Assembly (NCBI GenBank): GCA_022565935.1
Contig: JADFJY010000081.1
Location: forward strand, 1-5,032
Reading direction: 5' to 3'
DNA: 5,032 nt
Source: Nitrososphaerota archaeon
Lineage (GTDB): Archaea; Thermoproteota; Nitrososphaeria; Nitrososphaerales; Nitrosopumilaceae
Below are positions 3,821 through 5,032 of the stretch, piece after piece. Below the pieces are notes generated by a model. That model worked only from the letters and a program-made list of their open reading frames with translations, was not told the DNA's origin and did no database searches. Both the position numbers and the translations under genes were made by a program. The number at the start of each line of letters is the position of its first letter. The first letter of the stretch is position 1.

Positions 3821-5032
3821 TTAAGATATAGGTTTGTACTCTTTATTTATTTCATAAATAAAAACTCCAATCATTGGTCCAATTTTTTCTTCAACAAAGC
3901 TTTGAGATGCGTATACTAATCTTAATGGTCCATCTCCATTAGATGGATATTTGATATCTTTACCATAAACTCCTATTGTTCCAGGCACATAAGTTGGGTA
4001 TTGTTCTGAAAAATTATTAGGATTAACATATCCTAATGGAGAAAAAGGAAACATTTGACCAAGTAAAGTTTCATTATTAAAATAATCAGTGCCATCTGAG
4101 CCATTTGGATGTAAGAATTTTGATTCATCATATCCTGCTATTCTCATGAACCATTGTTTCTTAGATTCGTCACCTCCTCCACGTAACACATAGAAAGAAT
4201 CTGGTGAATCAATATTCAATTTTTCACCTGCGACAAAAACAAGAATATAATCTGCCTGCATTTCTTGTAACATGCGCCAAGCCTCATCAGGATTACTAAG
4301 TAGCATTCTTGCAATATTTTCAATTATACGAGTACTAACAGTTGAATTATCAGCTAATGTGGCTCTTTCCCCCATTGTTGAAATCCAATAACCATAATCC
4401 CACCAAGCTGCAACTACGGAATCTTTTGGAGTGTTATTTTTTATCCACTCCATTGAATCAAGCCAATCAGAAGTAGCAATTGTAAATGCACTTCCACCAT
4501 TCAGAATAGTAGGAGGAGTCTTAGATAGAACAAATAAATCTGCACCTACAGGATAAATCATAGGAATTATCAAAAGAATGATTATTCCTGCAACAAACGG
4601 TAGTTTAATCAATTTGCCAATTGGTTTCTTATTGCCAGGTTTATTTTTGAAAAATTCTTTAATTAAAGCAGATAAACCCAAAGATGCTAAAATAATTACT
4701 GCAATTGATCCAAATACTTCTAATCTAACAAAAGTTGAACTCACATATACGCCAGCAAGTCCTAAAATTAAAGAAAAAGATAACATATCATTTTTAATAA
4801 AACTGATATTTTTGTTTTGAACATTTTTAATAATTAGCCATATTCCTATACCTGAAAAAATTATCAAAACTGAATGGAACATAAATGATTGCGAAAGTGT
4901 TGTCGTTGCATGTTCTGCTACAGAATCTACTAGTGGATCAGTTGTAGTCAAAAAAGGATTCAATGCATTAAGATATCTATGGCTAGGTAATGGTAAAAAT
5001 TGAGAATCAGAATTAACGATCATAAGACTTGT
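3821..5032 (-). CDS. aglB: Oligosaccharyltransferase STT3/AglB, C-terminal part (cut by right edge)
   Basis: The frame is open to the right edge, with three more codons before the Met at 5023. That Met is internal, because STT3 proteins are usually 600-1000 aa and the catalytic N-terminal membrane half is missing. These enzymes transfer the lipid-linked glycan to Asn in N-x-S/T sequons on the outer face of the membrane. Numbering from that Met, SVAEH (34-38; 4910-4924) is the SVSE/TIxE-type external-loop motif. There are membrane segments at about 49-65, 80-96, 103-121 and 141-158. Arg100, in STFVRLE, resembles the conserved arginine before the last helices. The soluble C-terminal domain carries the sequon-recognition motif WWDYG (207-211; 4391-4405). 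It also has DESKKQWFMRI (285-295; 4139-4171), a DK-type motif spaced as in eukaryotic STT3. The domain after WWDYG is short, about 190 residues. Likely targets are S-layer and other surface glycoproteins. Thaumarchaea may carry more than one STT3 gene, so the symbol is generic. Confidence 0.93.
   Translation of the reverse strand, partial: TSLMIVNSDSQFLPLPSHRYLNALNPFLTTTDPLVDSVAEHATTTLSQSFMFHSVLIIFSGIGIWLIIKNVQNKNISFIKNDMLSFSLILGLAGVYVSSTFVRLEVFGSIAVIILASLGLSALIKEFFKNKPGNKKPIGKLIKLPFVAGIIILLIIPMIYPVGADLFVLSKTPPTILNGGSAFTIATSDWLDSMEWIKNNTPKDSVVAAWWDYGYWISTMGERATLADNSTVSTRIIENIARMLLSNPDEAWRMLQEMQADYILVFVAGEKLNIDSPDSFYVLRGGGDESKKQWFMRIAGYDESKFLHPNGSDGTDYFNNETLLGQMFPFSPLGYVNPNNFSEQYPTYVPGTIGVYGKDIKYPSNGDGPLRLVYASQSFVEEKIGPMIGVFIYEINKEYKPIS
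3842..3862. repeat. Perfect 9-bp inverted repeat with 3-nt loop in the STT3 3' end
   Basis: TTTATTTAT (3842-3850), loop TTC and ATAAATAAA (3854-3862) can form a hairpin on either strand. It lies 26 nt past the nop10 stop, within the last codons of the convergent STT3 gene. The stem is all A/T and no clean U-run follows it on either strand, so it would be weak. It might influence transcript ends in this 4-bp convergent junction, or be a by-product of Lys/Asn/Ile/Phe codons in an AT-rich genome. Confidence 0.4.

Noticed and set aside
4578..4820. 80-codon plus-strand open frame
   Set aside because: It lies opposite the transmembrane part of STT3 and has no family features.
5021..5023. ATG at 5023 as the true start of the STT3 gene
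   Set aside because: The frame stays open to the window edge and the protein would begin just before the SVAE loop, lacking the catalytic N-terminal half. The Met is internal.
1..5032. Mobile element, CRISPR array, defence genes or tRNA
   Set aside because: No repeats with regular spacing, no transposase or integrase motifs and no tRNA-like cloverleaf were seen. All space is used by conserved core genes.

Overview
This window looks like a piece of an ammonia-oxidising-type thaumarchaeal (Nitrososphaerota, Nitrosopumilus-like) chromosome. The evidence is an AT-rich sequence, archaeal/eukaryotic-type information genes (aIF2-alpha, Nop10, an STT3/AglB oligosaccharyltransferase) and a cobalamin pathway of the kind these archaea carry. 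The assignment is an inference from gene content; no 16S or other marker is present. The window is packed with genes: seven protein genes, two of them cut by the window edges, and no non-coding stretch longer than 88 bp.

Left part (1-2821), cobalamin (vitamin B12) synthesis. The 3' end of cbiX (sirohydrochlorin cobaltochelatase) overlaps cbiC (precorrin-8X/cobalt-precorrin-8 methylmutase) by 11 nt, and both read rightward. cbiA (cobyrinate a,c-diamide synthase) reads leftward and collides tail to tail with cbiC, sharing 12 nt. An 88-bp divergent promoter region separates cbiA from cobO (corrinoid adenosyltransferase, also called cobA/btuR), which reads rightward. Together these four cover cobalt insertion, the ring methyl shift that gives cobyrinate, a,c-amidation and cobalt adenosylation. 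The cbiA side of the divergent region holds a TATA-like box, a perfect 6-2-6 palindrome and an apparently leaderless TTG start.

Middle part (2822-3816), translation and ribosome biogenesis. The aIF2-alpha gene, preceded by a TATA-like box, is followed after one base by nop10, a 51-codon zinc-ribbon protein of H/ACA RNPs. This pairing is widespread in archaea.

Right part (3817-5032), protein N-glycosylation. The C-terminal part of an STT3/AglB oligosaccharyltransferase reads leftward, with its stop only 4 bp from the nop10 stop. Its N-terminal half lies beyond the right edge. It retains SVAE, WWDYG and DK-type motifs.

I see no mobile element, CRISPR array, tRNA or rRNA, and no evidence of an undescribed system. 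The most useful leads are regulatory: the palindrome at the cbiA promoter and the way converging genes terminate.
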